Origin: Rhodospirillaceae bacterium
GTDB lineage: Bacteria > Pseudomonadota > Alphaproteobacteria > Dongiales > Dongiaceae
Assembly: GCA_016712715.1 (NCBI GenBank)
Contig: JADJQM010000001.1
Coordinates: 1,259,001 to 1,323,000, forward strand
Reading direction: 5' to 3'
Length of the DNA stretch: 64,000 nt
The notes below the pieces were generated by a model. It made no database searches, was not told the origin of the DNA, and was given only the letters and a program-made list of their open reading frames with translations. Made by a program: the position numbers and the translations under genes. This document shows positions 15,875 through 24,671 of this stretch, in pieces (positions within the stretch are counted from its first letter, which is position 1; each line of letters starts with the position of its first letter).

Positions 15875-17902
15875 ATGTCACTCTCGATTGAAGTTAACGA
15901 TGTGATCAACATCGATGGCGAAGAGCTCCACTTTCAACATCGCACGCTCGCCGGTGACCTATGCTTTAAGAACCGCGCAACCGCGGCCGTAAAGACAATT
16001 CCGCTCGATGAAGCGCTTGCACGGTTCTCGAGAGGTGAGCTTACTCTACGAGTATCGACTGACGATGCGAACATCAAGACGATTGACATCTCAAAGCTCC
16101 ATGCAGACTACCGCAAGATCGTCGACCAGCGCCTTGCGTTCGTCAAAGCCATCCTGTTCGCGGGCAAACCGAAGAACATGCGGCTCACCTGGCCCTCTAT
16201 CATCCAGGGTGTGGCGGCCATTCAAGGCGTCCATGCGCCAACTTGGACGACAGTACGGCGCTGGGTCAGGCGCTATGAAGACAATTGCGGAGATGCACGA
16301 TGCCTAATTCCTGCTTTTAGCGGTCGTGGTCGAAAGGCCCACTACAGGAGTGACGGCGAGACGGACTTCCTAAACAATCTCATCACTCAATGCATGACGG
16401 CCGAACTGGCACCGACTGTCGTTACTATCCATGGGATCATCACAGCCAAATACGCCGAGATCAAGGCCGTACGTGCGGATACTGTCCTATGGGACTGCCC
16501 TTCGATCGACTGGCTATACAAGCACCTTCGGCGTGTCGACGCGTACGACAGAGCCCGCTTACAGCAGGGACAAAAGTACGCCGAGGAGCATTATGGCAAA
16601 GTCGGTAAAGGTGTCGCCGCCACATTCCGTCTTGAAGTGGTTGAGATCGATCACACGCGAGCGAATGCATCGGTTAAAGATGACGTCACTGGCATTGACC
16701 TTGGCCGACCCTGGATAACGATCGCAATCGACCGCTTCACAAGAATGGTCGTTGGGCTCTACATCGGCTTCGAGCCGCCCAGCACGTATTCCGTGGGCCA
16801 ATGCCTTCGCAATCTAATCATGCCCAAATCCTACTTAAAGGAACTCTGCCCAGAACTCATGCTCTCATGGGATGCCTACGGCCTACCGGTCACAGTCATT
16901 GTCGATAACGCGATGGAATTCCGCAGCGATTGGTTCAGAAACGTTGGCGCATCTTTGGGCTTCGACATCCATCAGCAGCCGGTAGACAAGCCTGCATTCA
17001 AAGGAATCGTCGAGCGATTCAACAAGAGCTTGGAAGATGGGGCAATGATCCTGCCGAATCGAACCTTTGGCAGCGTGGCCGCTAGGGGAAAGCGCAAGCC
17101 ACAAAAAGGAGCCAGCCTCACCCTGGCGCAATTCAGGAGCCACGTTCATTTCTGGATCGTAGCAGTGTACTGCAACAGAACACATGAAGGCATTCTCGAT
17201 GTGCCAGCCCGCCGATGGAATGAAGACGTTAAGCGTCACCCACTCCGACTTCCGACCTCCGCGCGGGATCTTGATTTCGTCCTCGGAATAACCAAGCGAG
17301 CAAAGTTAAGTCGTCTTGGTGTCCGTTCACACAACCTCTTCTTTAACTCGACGGAACTCTCGCGCCTGTACAGCCGCATTGGCGCCGAGACAGTCGACGT
17401 CACAATTGATCCAGCTGATATCTCTCGAGCTATCGTCACTTACGCTCCAGAACATCTCCAAATCACTGTCCCCTGCACAGATCAAGAATATGCGAAGGGC
17501 CTCACGCTTCATCAGCACAATCTAATTCGCGCTCTGGCCAGAAAGCGGAACGCTGCCTTCCTGAATCAACCCGACAGGATTGCCGCCCGGAATGCGTTCT
17601 TCTTGGCCTCGGCCGATATGATGGAGCGCTCTTCCGGTCGCCACCGCGCCAAGCACTCCCGAGGACTCGGCGATGAAAAGGTCAAACAGCCCTCAAACGA
17701 CCTCTCTCTCTTGGCGAGTCTCATACTAGAGCCGCAAGACGACCTCGATCTTCAGGCTGTCCTGGCTGAAGACTCTGTTCACGTCGCGCTTCCATCTGAA
17801 TCGCTGGAGGCATTGAGTTCCTCATCGTTACCTTTCGCAGCCTCACTGGAGCAACATGCTCCAATGGAGAAGACCTCTCTAGCTCCCCATAGGCAATTCT
17901 AG
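15875..17902 (+). CDS. tnsB: TnsB-like DDE transposase
   Basis: The 675-aa protein has N-terminal helix-turn-helix regions (about 80-240), including WPSIIQGVAAIQGVHAPTWTT. The RNase H-type catalytic core has Asp259 (EVVEIDHTRAN), Asp344 (VTVIVDNAMEFRSDW) and Glu380 (FKGIVERFNKS). A Mu-type C-terminal beta-barrel and an acidic tail follow. It should bind repeats at the ends, cut the 3' strands and join them to the target. The length is typical for TnsB. It starts 8 bp after tnsA. Confidence 0.92.
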   Translation: MSLSIEVNDVINIDGEELHFQHRTLAGDLCFKNRATAAVKTIPLDEALARFSRGELTLRVSTDDANIKTIDISKLHADYRKIVDQRLAFVKAILFAGKPKNMRLTWPSIIQGVAAIQGVHAPTWTTVRRWVRRYEDNCGDARCLIPAFSGRGRKAHYRSDGETDFLNNLITQCMTAELAPTVVTIHGIITAKYAEIKAVRADTVLWDCPSIDWLYKHLRRVDAYDRARLQQGQKYAEEHYGKVGKGVAATFRLEVVEIDHTRANASVKDDVTGIDLGRPWITIAIDRFTRMVVGLYIGFEPPSTYSVGQCLRNLIMPKSYLKELCPELMLSWDAYGLPVTVIVDNAMEFRSDWFRNVGASLGFDIHQQPVDKPAFKGIVERFNKSLEDGAMILPNRTFGSVAARGKRKPQKGASLTLAQFRSHVHFWIVAVYCNRTHEGILDVPARRWNEDVKRHPLRLPTSARDLDFVLGITKRAKLSRLGVRSHNLFFNSTELSRLYSRIGAETVDVTIDPADISRAIVTYAPEHLQITVPCTDQEYAKGLTLHQHNLIRALARKRNAAFLNQPDRIAARNAFFLASADMMERSSGRHRAKHSRGLGDEKVKQPSNDLSLLASLILEPQDDLDLQAVLAEDSVHVALPSESLEALSSSSLPFAASLEQHAPMEKTSLAPHRQF

Positions 17903-17921
17903 CCGTAGAAAAGGCCGGATC

Positions 17922-18857
17922 ATGATCTCCAATTGCTACATGCACTCTGCCTATCGCGCAGCGAACAAGGGATTAAGGCGATTTGTCGACTCTCGGGAGG
18001 GACGATTGACGCAGCGCGCCCTACTTCTTCTTGGGCCGGCCGGCACAGGCAAGTCAACGCTCATAAACAACTTCTTCAGAACACCTGAATTTGAGGCAGT
18101 GGATACCCCGCTGGGTCTACGTCAACCGGCAATCATTGTCGAAGCTCCAAGCCGTGGAACCGTCGGCGCACTCAGTGAGGTCATTCTTGCAAAGTTGAAC
18201 GACAAGAATCCACAGCGAGGTAATGTTCAGGCAAAAATGGCCCGCATGTTCCACAATCTGCTGGAGCAGAAGGTAGGCGTCATTGTGATTGATGAGGTCG
18301 ATCAATTAACTCTGACGAACGCATTCGCCTATGCAGACTATCTTAAGTCCATTCTGAACCAGTCGAGGTCCCGTCTTGTACTTGTCGGCCTTGAAACAGC
18401 GCTCTCGTTGCCACGTGCGAATGACCAGTTGGCACGACGTTGTGATGCTCCGCAACTTCTCAATGCATTCGATTGGTTCAAGTTGTCAGATCGGAGTGAA
18501 TTCAAACAGATCTTGGAGGGGATTCAGAACGATGCGCCATCCGTATTTGCCGAGTGTCCAATCAGTGATCCCACTCTCGCCGCGGCAATAAACTTTGCCA
18601 CAGAGGGGTCGCTCGGGTTCGTCGACTCGCTGCTCACCTATGCCGTTGACTGCGCTAACGACGACGAACGCGACCAATTGACGATTGCAGATCTCGCCCA
18701 AGCGTGTGATTCAATTTATCAGTTAAGGTCGATTGCTGGTGCGCGGATAAATCCATTTCGTGATGCGCTGCCTCTTCAATGGAGGCCGCTACCGTCATCC
18801 CCCTCCGCGACGACGCCCAGAGTTAGGAGTTGCACCACCAAGGCAGGTGCACGATGA
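17922..18857 (+). CDS. tnsC: TnsC-like AAA+ ATPase
   Basis: The 311-aa protein has Walker A GPAGTGKST at residues 38-46, Walker B VIVIDEVDQL near 120-128 and a sensor region LVLVGLETALSLP. It is shorter than Tn7 TnsC and closer in size to TniB/TnsC of Tn5053-like and CRISPR-associated elements. It should assemble on target DNA and link the target selector TniQ to TnsA/TnsB. Its stop overlaps the start of tniQ (ATGA). Confidence 0.9.
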   Translation: MISNCYMHSAYRAANKGLRRFVDSREGRLTQRALLLLGPAGTGKSTLINNFFRTPEFEAVDTPLGLRQPAIIVEAPSRGTVGALSEVILAKLNDKNPQRGNVQAKMARMFHNLLEQKVGVIVIDEVDQLTLTNAFAYADYLKSILNQSRSRLVLVGLETALSLPRANDQLARRCDAPQLLNAFDWFKLSDRSEFKQILEGIQNDAPSVFAECPISDPTLAAAINFATEGSLGFVDSLLTYAVDCANDDERDQLTIADLAQACDSIYQLRSIAGARINPFRDALPLQWRPLPSSPSATTPRVRSCTTKAGAR

Positions 18858-20755
18858 CATCCTACCCATTGCGCATCATACCTGGCCCTAACGAGAGCGT
18901 GCGCAGCATTATGCATCGCCTTTCAAAGCGAAACGGATTTGAGAAGATATCTTGGTTGATGCACGACATCGGATGCCGCAAAATGACTTCCGCTTTGAGC
19001 AGCTTCAGCGTCCGAAAGTTATCTGGGCTCTCGGGGATTTCTGCTCGTGACCTTGAACGGCGGCAAGAAGCAAAAACGAAGCGAGTGACGACGCTTAACG
19101 GTCACAACGTGCCTCTTGGCAGCATCGATAGATTGCACTCGAGACTCTGTCTACGATGCTTCGCCTCAAATCAGCAGCACTTCTGGACGTGGGATTACCT
19201 GCCTCTAACGCATTGCCCGATCCATGCTGAAGTAATTATTCGGCACTGCCCAAATTCCAACATCCCTCTTCACTGGCACAGAGCAACTCTTACAGAGTGC
19301 CCTATCGGCCACTCGCTACTTGCACCCCAAATTTGCCTTGTGAGTGATCCCAGCACAATTCCGGTTAATCGAGCAATACTAGACCTCATGACTTCGGTTG
19401 AAACTGAGGCCGGCGATCGCCCATCGCTTCAGGAACTCGTCACGGTGGCGGAGATTCTGGGATGCATTGGGTACGACAAGGAGTCTGCTGGGAAGATGAA
19501 CAGCCAGGAACGCTATCTTGATCCGCTCTATAAAGATGCCATGGCTCGCGGGTTTGAGGTCATGCAAGACGTTCGCTCCCGCCTTCCCAGTCTGTTGGAT
19601 CGCCTCTTCAATGCTCGACAGTCGACGAACTTCTTGTTAGCAGGTTCATCAGCCTGGCGTACCAAGCTTCACAATAGGCTCTGTCACTACTCTGAGTTTC
19701 CCTTCGTCAATACGATTTCGCGAATTCTGTGGAAGTACGGCGAGGAGCGAAGAATTTCATTCCCTCCTGGAGCATTCGGCTGGACGCCAACTGGCTTCGG
19801 TAACAAGTTTATTGCGGCCACAGCTGCACGCGACTTACTGAAAATGGATATGAAGTCTGTCGCCAAAGTTGCTCGACGTGAGAATTGGGTCGGCGCGCAG
19901 CAGATATTGAGTGGAACACCTTCTTGGCTTTTGCGCTCTGAAGTTATGTCGTGGATATCTCAGAATGAGAAGCTGTTAACCGCAACTTCAACCGCACTCC
20001 GGCTTGGGATTACAAAGGAGACACTCTGCGAGTTGAACCAGCTTGGTGTCTTTGGGGTCGCAGCATCCAGTCGGAAGAATCTCAGCCCATTGATGCCTCG
20101 CTTACGGCGGCAGGAGTTGGATGACTTTATCGTTGCACTGAAGTGCCTCGCTATCGACGGCACAGACACCATGGACTCGACGTCTTGGATGGCTTTAACA
20201 AAGAGGCCTGAATCGATGAACCTGAGTTTTGCTCGAGTTGTGTCCGAAATCTTGAAGGGTCAGATTCGTGTGTACTCGCCGATACCGGCAGAGCTTCCAA
20301 AGGTCCGCTTCAGCTTTGTGGACGCCGCAGCAATTAGTCGATCAATTGGCGGCTCGAAGACAGCAAGGCTAGGTTCGGCCGAGCGCACATTGTCGATTCG
20401 CGAAGCATCGGTGAAGTACAAACTGGGCTATAGCCGTATGCAGCAAGCTATTGAATATCAGCTGATCGCAGGCTGCCAGCCTGGCTTCGGAATTACTAAA
20501 GGATATGTGACCGATCAGGCTATGGTGACGTTTCTTCAGAATTTCACGACATCTCGTATCGTTGCCGATATGATCGGAAGCACAACGATGTCAGTTACAA
20601 TGACATTGAAGAGATTGGGTGTGAAGTCGGTGCAAGCAAAACGCACAGGCGTGACCGGCAATGACATCTTCTCCTGGGCCGACGTGAAGAAGATCGGACT
20701 TACCAAGTTAAAGACAAAGACCAAGCCTAAAGATTGTCCAACCTCCACGAATTAG
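18854..20755 (+). CDS. tniQ: TniQ/TnsD-like target-selection protein
   Basis: The ATG at 18854 overlaps the tnsC stop and gives 633 aa. The N-terminal TniQ domain starts with YPLRIIPGPNESVRSIMHRLSKRNGF, and a zinc-finger-like set follows (LCLRCF, then THCPIHAEVIIRHC, then ECPIGH). The long C-terminal part (about 250-633) contains HTH-like stretches, as in TnsD proteins that recognise a fixed attachment site. It could therefore direct insertion to a defined chromosomal sequence. The neighbouring FGGY kinase 3' end is a candidate. Short TniQ proteins of CRISPR-guided systems lack such a tail. Confidence 0.85.
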   Translation: MTSYPLRIIPGPNESVRSIMHRLSKRNGFEKISWLMHDIGCRKMTSALSSFSVRKLSGLSGISARDLERRQEAKTKRVTTLNGHNVPLGSIDRLHSRLCLRCFASNQQHFWTWDYLPLTHCPIHAEVIIRHCPNSNIPLHWHRATLTECPIGHSLLAPQICLVSDPSTIPVNRAILDLMTSVETEAGDRPSLQELVTVAEILGCIGYDKESAGKMNSQERYLDPLYKDAMARGFEVMQDVRSRLPSLLDRLFNARQSTNFLLAGSSAWRTKLHNRLCHYSEFPFVNTISRILWKYGEERRISFPPGAFGWTPTGFGNKFIAATAARDLLKMDMKSVAKVARRENWVGAQQILSGTPSWLLRSEVMSWISQNEKLLTATSTALRLGITKETLCELNQLGVFGVAASSRKNLSPLMPRLRRQELDDFIVALKCLAIDGTDTMDSTSWMALTKRPESMNLSFARVVSEILKGQIRVYSPIPAELPKVRFSFVDAAAISRSIGGSKTARLGSAERTLSIREASVKYKLGYSRMQQAIEYQLIAGCQPGFGITKGYVTDQAMVTFLQNFTTSRIVADMIGSTTMSVTMTLKRLGVKSVQAKRTGVTGNDIFSWADVKKIGLTKLKTKTKPKDCPTSTN

Positions 20756-21181
20756 GCCAGATTGGTCTTCTTGCCTCGCCACCATCCTTCAGAAGAGGCC
20801 ATTCACTTCATCACAATTCGGACGAAGTTTCGAATTCTGGTCGGCTTAAAATCCTACGCCACCGCCTTTGCTGCTGGATAGTCTGTTACGGGCGCATGGA
20901 TGGAGCTCCGCTTCATAATTTCCCATCGTCCCACCTACTGCATGGCGGCGTCATTTCATCCCCTAGTCGGCTCTTGTTCCCAGCAACTGAAATCCCTTAT
21001 GTGCGGCTTCGATGTAACGCGCTCACTTTGTGAAAAGGATTCAGTATTTCCTCTATTTCTGTCGCGTTATTTCAGGAATTCGTCCAATCGAGTCATTTAT
21101 TTCCCGCAGTTCACCAAACAAGGTCCTTATTTTTCAAGCACTACGCTGACATACGCGATTCTGCATTTTCACTACGTGACA
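20756..21181. repeat. Tn7-like end region with ATTTC-containing imperfect repeats
   Basis: Between tniQ and the FGGY kinase stop there is no gene. Several imperfect repeats with the core (T)TATTTC or ATTTTC lie at about 20917, 20952, 21046, 21067, 21096, 21127 and 21165, the last four about 30 bp apart. The final one leads into ACTACGTGACA. Such arrays are typical of TnsB-binding sites. This is a visual reading and has not been tested. Confidence 0.4.
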
Positions 21182-21193
21182 TTCTCTTACCGG

Positions 21194-22702
21194 TCAACCC
21201 GCTAAGGCGGGATAGAACGTCTTTAGCCGCTCATAGAGCTCGCGCCACAGCCGGTATTTCCGGTCGAGTTGCGCTTGGCTGACAGCGTTAGGCTCGAATG
21301 TGCGGCCCGGTGCCACATACTGGCCGATTGCCGACCACTCCTTCACCGCACCGACGCCCATGCCGGCGACAAAGGCGGCGCCGAGCGATGAGCCTGGATG
21401 CCGATCGATTCGGGTGACTTGGCGGCCCAGCGCATCCGCGGCGATCTGCAGCCACAAATCGCTCGCCGCACCACCATCGGCCGCAAACACCCGGCCGATA
21501 TTGAGGCCCAGTTCTTCAAACGTCTCGACATGATGTCGAAAGCCGAACACGACGCCTTCGAGTGCTGCGCGCCAGACATGGCGGATGTCATGGTTGAGCC
21601 CCAGCCCCACGAGCGTGCCGCGGGCGAACGGGTCGTTGAGCGGTGTCTTCTCGCCGAGGAAATAGGGCAGGAACAACACGCTGCTATCCACAACAACATC
21701 GGCCGTGCGCCGGTCGAGCCATTGATGGATCGAGACGCCCGCGACTTGCGCCTTGGATACTTCACCACCGGCCCAGTTGGCGATCACCCAGTTGAGGAAA
21801 CTGCCACTCGACGCCATGCAGCCGTTGGGAAAATAGAGGCCTGGTACGATGTGATAGTCGAGAAACAGTCGCCGATCGGCAACCGGCTTGTCGGACGAGA
21901 GCAGGATGTCCCCGGCACCACCGAACTTCAGCACCAGATCGCCGTTCCGCGCTGCACCGCAGACGAAGGCGGAGGCAACATGATCCGCACAACCGGCAAC
22001 GACCGGCGTACCGGCCTTGAGTCCGGTATGACGCGCCGCTGATTCCGTGACAGCGCCAACGATCGCATGACTATCACCGATCGGCGCCAGCATGTCCGGC
22101 GCAATCCCGCTCAGGGCGACAAGTTCCGGATGGTAGCGACCGGTCGAGACGTCGACGAAACCCGATTCCAGCGCCCAATTGTGTTCCACCTGGATCGATC
22201 CGCAGAGCTGGCTGGTGATAAAATCCGAGGCACCCACCACATGCCTGGCGCGCGCAAAGGCAGCTGGCTCATGCTCCCTGAGCCACATCAGCTTCGGCCC
22301 CACCAGTTGTTGGCTATAGCCAGTGCCCGACAGCTTGAGAAACCGTTCCTCGCTCATGCCCTGGCGAAAGACGCCCAGTTGCTCGGTGGCCCGCGCATCA
22401 TTCTGCTGGATGCTCCGCCGCAACGGCTTGCCGGTCTCATCCAGCAGGATGACGGTCGGCAGCATGCCAGTGACCCCAACGCCAGCGATATCGCCGGCGG
22501 CGATGCCGCTCCTGGAAAGCAGCGCGAGGCAGATCTCCCCGCAATTCGCCCACCACTGCGCCGGATCCTCTTCGGACCAGTTCGCGTGATCGGCGTGGAG
22601 CGTCACCGGCCGGCTTTCGATCGCCAGTGTGCCGCCATCGGCATCGATGAGGATGCCGATGGTCGAGGTGGTGCCGATGTCGAGGCCGATCAGATAGGGC
22701 AT
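21194..22702 (-). CDS. FGGY-family carbohydrate kinase (xylulokinase-like)
   Basis: The 502-aa protein has the FGGY N-terminal ATPase fold (YLIGLDIGTTSTIGILIDADG), VGVTGMLPTVILLDE, the substrate region QQNDARA and the C-terminal motif FAADGGAASDLWLQIAADALGR...GSSLGAAFVAG. It phosphorylates a ketose or polyol made available by the ABC transporter and dehydrogenase of the same operon. Xylulose is the likeliest substrate but not proven. It is the last gene of the operon, 13 bp after the BtpA-like gene. Its 3' end marks the boundary with the Tn7-like region and may be the transposon target. Confidence 0.85.
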   Translation of the reverse strand: MPYLIGLDIGTTSTIGILIDADGGTLAIESRPVTLHADHANWSEEDPAQWWANCGEICLALLSRSGIAAGDIAGVGVTGMLPTVILLDETGKPLRRSIQQNDARATEQLGVFRQGMSEERFLKLSGTGYSQQLVGPKLMWLREHEPAAFARARHVVGASDFITSQLCGSIQVEHNWALESGFVDVSTGRYHPELVALSGIAPDMLAPIGDSHAIVGAVTESAARHTGLKAGTPVVAGCADHVASAFVCGAARNGDLVLKFGGAGDILLSSDKPVADRRLFLDYHIVPGLYFPNGCMASSGSFLNWVIANWAGGEVSKAQVAGVSIHQWLDRRTADVVVDSSVLFLPYFLGEKTPLNDPFARGTLVGLGLNHDIRHVWRAALEGVVFGFRHHVETFEELGLNIGRVFAADGGAASDLWLQIAADALGRQVTRIDRHPGSSLGAAFVAGMGVGAVKEWSAIGQYVAPGRTFEPNAVSQAQLDRKYRLWRELYERLKTFYPALAG

Positions 22703-22715
22703 GGTGGCGATGATC

Positions 22716-23513
22716 TCAGCGGATTTTGCCGACCTTGTCCATGAAGCGCTTCACCCGGTCGCCATCGACCGATTTCCAGGTATCGCCACCGACCTTGAAA
22801 TGCGTGCCGATGACGGCGCCGTCGGCGATCTTCAGAATGTCGGCCACGTTGTCGATATTGACGCCCGTATTGGCGAAGACCGGCGTATTTGGCAGCACGT
22901 CCTTCACCAGCTTGAGGTTGCCGGTCTCGACCGCTTCACCGGTCATCGGCCCGGACACCAGGACGATGTCCGCCAGCGATGAGAACACGGCGCTCTTTGC
23001 GCGGGCGGCGATCGGACGATCGCCGATGGGTGAAGCAAACTCGGCATTGATGTTGAACATCAGTTTCAAATCGGTGCGATCGCAATCGGCGCGCAGGCGC
23101 AGGGCCTTCGCCGCGTCCGGTGCCCACAGGCCCATGTCGGAATCATAGACGCCGGTGAAAATCTCGCGCACAAAGCGGGCACCACTGGCGATGCCGAGGC
23201 CGACGCTCGCCACCGGGTCCCAAAGATAGTTGACGCCGAACGGAACCTTGATCGACCGCTTCAACTCGCCGATGGCAAAAGCCATGGTCGCCAGCGTCTC
23301 CGGCGACGCTTTCAGCAGATAGGGGCGATCCCCTTCATTGCCGAACATGACCGCATCGACGCCGCCCTGCTGCAAGGCAGCGATATCGGCGGCGGCCGAA
23401 TCGATGATCTTCTGGACACCGCCCGCCTTGTCATAAAGCGGCGAGCCCGGAAGCGGCGGGAAATGGATCATCGCAATGATCGGTTTGTGGCTGCCAAAGG
23501 TCTCTTTGATCAT
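22716..23513 (-). CDS. BtpA/SgcQ-family TIM-barrel protein
   Basis: The 265-aa protein opens with KPIIAMIHFPPLPGSPLY, the hallmark of the BtpA family (PF03437). Later conserved parts are GVDAVMFGNEGDRPY, PFGVNYLWDP, ADIVLVSGPMTGEAV and TPVFANTGVN. BtpA was linked to photosystem I biogenesis in cyanobacteria and SgcQ lies in a sugar-catabolic operon of E. coli. The position here between an ABC ATPase and an FGGY kinase supports a sugar-phosphate enzyme role, for example an aldolase or epimerase. That role is inference. Confidence 0.85.
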   Translation of the reverse strand: MIKETFGSHKPIIAMIHFPPLPGSPLYDKAGGVQKIIDSAAADIAALQQGGVDAVMFGNEGDRPYLLKASPETLATMAFAIGELKRSIKVPFGVNYLWDPVASVGLGIASGARFVREIFTGVYDSDMGLWAPDAAKALRLRADCDRTDLKLMFNINAEFASPIGDRPIAARAKSAVFSSLADIVLVSGPMTGEAVETGNLKLVKDVLPNTPVFANTGVNIDNVADILKIADGAVIGTHFKVGGDTWKSVDGDRVKRFMDKVGKIR

Positions 23514-23537
23514 GTGTCGGTTCTCTGTGTTGGAGGA

Positions 23538-24659
23538 TCAGGCGATCTGGGGACGGGCAAGCACATTGCCCGACGCCGCATCGAAGACATGCATCTGGGT
23601 GAGATCGTAGTGAAGATGGAGTTCGCTGCCGGGCCGCGCCATGAAATCGCGTGGCATGCGCGCCATGATCTCTGGCCCACCGGCGCCACCCAGCTCAGCC
23701 ACCAGGATCACCTCGGGACCGAGCAGTTCGACCGCGACGGTGACGACCGTGACTGCGACGGACGAGCCGCCAACCGGCGCTTGGTGGAAATCTTCCGGGC
23801 GCAGGCCGACCGTCACAGGCTGGCCGGCATGGCTCGCATAACCGGCCTTGAACGCATTCGGGATCGGCAGACGTGCGGCACCCACGACAGCATGGAGATC
23901 GCCCTGCCCCGCCCCTTCCAGTCGGCCCGCCACCAAGTTCATCGGCGGGCTGGCAAGGAAGCCGGCGACGAAGGTATTGGCGGGGTTGCGGTAGACCTCA
24001 AGCGGGGCACCAACTTGGATGATATGGCCATCCTTCATGATGCAGATGCGCTGGCCCATGGTCATGGCCTCGATCTGGTCATGAGTCACATGGATGATCG
24101 TTGTGCCAACCTTGTGATGCAGCTTGATGAGCTCCGTCCGCATTGCGGCGCGCAATTTCGCGTCGAGATTGGACAGCGGCTCGTCCAGCAGGAAGGCCTG
24201 TGGATTGCGCACGAGCGCACGGCCCAGGGCCACGCGCTGGCGCTGGCCGCCGGACAATTGCGCGGGCTTGCGGTCAAGCAAGGGCTCGATCCCCATCATG
24301 GCGGAGATCGACTTCACACGCTGCTCGATCTCGGCCCGCCCGACACCGCGCAGCTTCAACCCGAAACCGAGATTGCCAGCCACCGTCATATGCGGATAGA
24401 GCGCGTAGTTCTGGAACACAATGGCGATGTCGCGGTCGGCCGGGTCGACATCGTTCATCCGCTTGCCGCCGATAAAGAGATCGCCCTCGGAGATCGATTC
24501 CAACCCGCCGATCATGCGCAAGGTCGTCGATTTGCCGCAGCCCGACGGTCCCAGGAAGATCATGAACTCGCCGTCCTTGATCTCCAGGCTGATATTGTCG
24601 ACGGCCACGACAGAGCCGCCATAGACCTTGCTGATGTTCTTGAGCTCAATGCCGGCCAT
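23538..24659 (-). CDS. Sugar ABC transporter ATP-binding protein (UgpC/MsmK type)
   Basis: The 373-aa ATPase has Walker A GPSGCGKS (residues 37-44), the signature LSGGQRQRVALGRALVR and Walker B FLLDEPLSNLDAKLR. The C-terminal TOBE/OB part (about 240-373, VTVGLRPEDFHQAPVG) is typical of carbohydrate importers of the MalK group. It would energise import through the two permeases upstream. It ends 24 bp before the btpA-like gene. Confidence 0.93.
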   Translation of the reverse strand: MAGIELKNISKVYGGSVVAVDNISLEIKDGEFMIFLGPSGCGKSTTLRMIGGLESISEGDLFIGGKRMNDVDPADRDIAIVFQNYALYPHMTVAGNLGFGLKLRGVGRAEIEQRVKSISAMMGIEPLLDRKPAQLSGGQRQRVALGRALVRNPQAFLLDEPLSNLDAKLRAAMRTELIKLHHKVGTTIIHVTHDQIEAMTMGQRICIMKDGHIIQVGAPLEVYRNPANTFVAGFLASPPMNLVAGRLEGAGQGDLHAVVGAARLPIPNAFKAGYASHAGQPVTVGLRPEDFHQAPVGGSSVAVTVVTVAVELLGPEVILVAELGGAGGPEIMARMPRDFMARPGSELHLHYDLTQMHVFDAASGNVLARPQIA

Positions 24660-24671
24660 GCCGCTTTACCT

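Larger units (their letters stand above)
14857..21181 (+). mobile_element. Tn7-like transposon core (tnsA-tnsB-tnsC-tniQ), ends approximate
   Basis: Four consecutive genes encode the complete Tn7-type machinery with tight spacing (8 bp, 19 bp, then a 4-bp ATGA overlap). The tniQ-distal side reaches about 14857 or further left. The other side runs to ...TACGTGACA at 21181, 12 bp from the stop codon of an FGGY kinase gene on the opposite strand. No cargo lies between tniQ and that end. If cargo exists it is to the left. The base composition differs from the chromosome to the right. The gene content is certain and the termini are inferred. Confidence 0.6.

Noticed and set aside
14857..21181. CRISPR-associated (RNA-guided) version of the Tn7-like system
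   Set aside because: No cas genes, no repeat-spacer array, and TniQ is long and TnsD-like.
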